NCBI GenBank assembly: GCA_905478675.1
Contig: CAJQJI010000073.1
Span: 1-6,387 of the forward strand
Source of the DNA: Candidatus Altimarinota bacterium
Lineage (GTDB): Bacteria > Patescibacteriota > Gracilibacteria > UBA4473
DNA: 6,387 bases
Direction: 5' to 3'
Under the pieces are notes generated by a model. It ran no database searches. It had not been told where the DNA came from and was given only the letters and a program-made list of their open reading frames with translations. A program made the translations under genes and the position numbers. Positions 6,160 through 6,387 of the stretch are shown in pieces. Every line of letters begins with the position of its first letter. Positions within the stretch are counted from its first letter, which is position 1.

Positions 6160-6387
6160 AGGATTCAAAAATTTTGGTAGCGGGGTCGCTGGCCTTTGAT
6201 GTGATGTTTTCAGTGCCAAGTGATTTTCGGCAATCGATTCCCGTAACAGGCGGGGCGATTGATCATTTTAACGCGACCTACATTGCTAATGAAAAAAGTG
6301 AGTTTCCTGGGGGGACGGCCGGAAATATTGCCGCTTGGTTAGGACAGGTTGGGGGGCAAGCGTCGGTGTTCTCTGCTTGGGGGGAAG
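6156..6387 (+). CDS. PfkB-family carbohydrate/nucleoside kinase, N-terminal part (3' end outside window)
   Basis: The 77 visible residues begin MKDSKILVAGSLAFDV and continue to FPGGTAGNIAAWLGQVGGQASVFSAWGE at the right edge. The first beta strand with its GS.AFD turn and the GGTAGNIA..L..LG motif are the N-terminal signature of the PfkB/ribokinase superfamily, which phosphorylates sugars or nucleosides using ATP. The intervening stretch (VTGGAIDHFNATYIANEKSEF) resembles the lid-strand region of adenosine-kinase-like members common in CPR bacteria and archaea, so a nucleoside substrate is possible but unproven. The catalytic DTxGAGD motif lies beyond the window. The ATG at 6156 puts the beta strand at the usual distance from the N-terminus. 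An in-frame TTG at 6147 has no SD, and a TAG at 6132-6134 closes the frame upstream. Confidence 0.85.
   Translation, partial: MKDSKILVAGSLAFDVMFSVPSDFRQSIPVTGGAIDHFNATYIANEKSEFPGGTAGNIAAWLGQVGGQASVFSAWGE

Noticed and set aside
1..6387. Recoding of UGA (Gly or Trp), as in some CPR lineages
   Set aside because: No in-frame TGA occurs in the main reading frames and Gly is encoded by GGN throughout. None of the three complete main genes or the Ig-like gene stops on TGA, so use of UGA as a stop is shown only by the uncertain leader ORF.
6121..6387. Frameshift joining the TTG frame to the kinase frame
   Set aside because: PfkB proteins of this type begin a few residues before the ILVAGS strand, so the ATG at 6156 already gives a normal N-terminus.
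1..6387. tRNA, rRNA, CRISPR array, insertion sequence or integration site
   Set aside because: No cloverleaf, regular spaced repeats, transposase motifs or flanking direct repeats were seen on reading both strands.

Overview
The window holds five protein-coding genes in strict strand alternation (+, -, +, -, +), so every neighbouring pair is convergent or divergent and no two genes look co-transcribed. Two genes are cut by the window edges. The moderate-to-low GC content, short intergenic gaps, near absence of Shine-Dalgarno (SD) sites, SLH-anchored surface protein, large Ig-like-repeat secreted protein and the PfkB variant at the right edge (GSLAFDV...GGTAGN) suggest a bacterium of the Patescibacteria/CPR type. 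That placement is inference and only moderately confident. The four main reading frames cross about 1,570 codons without an in-frame TGA. This argues against the UGA=Gly code of Gracilibacteria/Absconditabacteria.

Layout: (1) 3-2585 (+) is the C-terminal 860 residues of a large secreted Asp/Asn/Thr-rich protein with at least four Ig-like domains of about 105-120 residues and a basic, helix-prone tail. (2) 2644-2675 is a strong hairpin with U-tracts on both sides, serving as a bidirectional terminator for the convergent pair. (3) 2696-3808 (-) encodes a fusion of an intact shikimate kinase (chorismate pathway) with an intact GAR transformylase, PurN (purine pathway). This is the most striking gene here. 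(4) 3809-4027 is a divergent intergenic region with a 12-bp perfect palindrome. (5) 4028-5248 (+) encodes a secreted protein with three SLH domains and a C-terminal beta-rich domain. (6) 5258-5298 is a hairpin between convergent genes. (7) 5314-6072 (-) encodes a single-pass membrane protein with an outward-facing HEACH metallopeptidase-like domain. (8) 6073-6155 is a compact divergent promoter region. Its two opposing -10 boxes overlap, the leftward transcript would be nearly leaderless, and the rightward one carries a perfect SD in front of a 12-codon leader ORF whose stop overlaps the next start codon. (9) 6156-6387 (+) is the N-terminus of a PfkB-family sugar/nucleoside kinase.

Three of the five products (Ig-like protein, SLH protein, tethered peptidase) point to the cell surface. 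The other two are intracellular biosynthetic or salvage enzymes. The surface genes may belong to one envelope system, but position alone does not prove it. No RNA gene, CRISPR array, insertion sequence or phage gene was seen.
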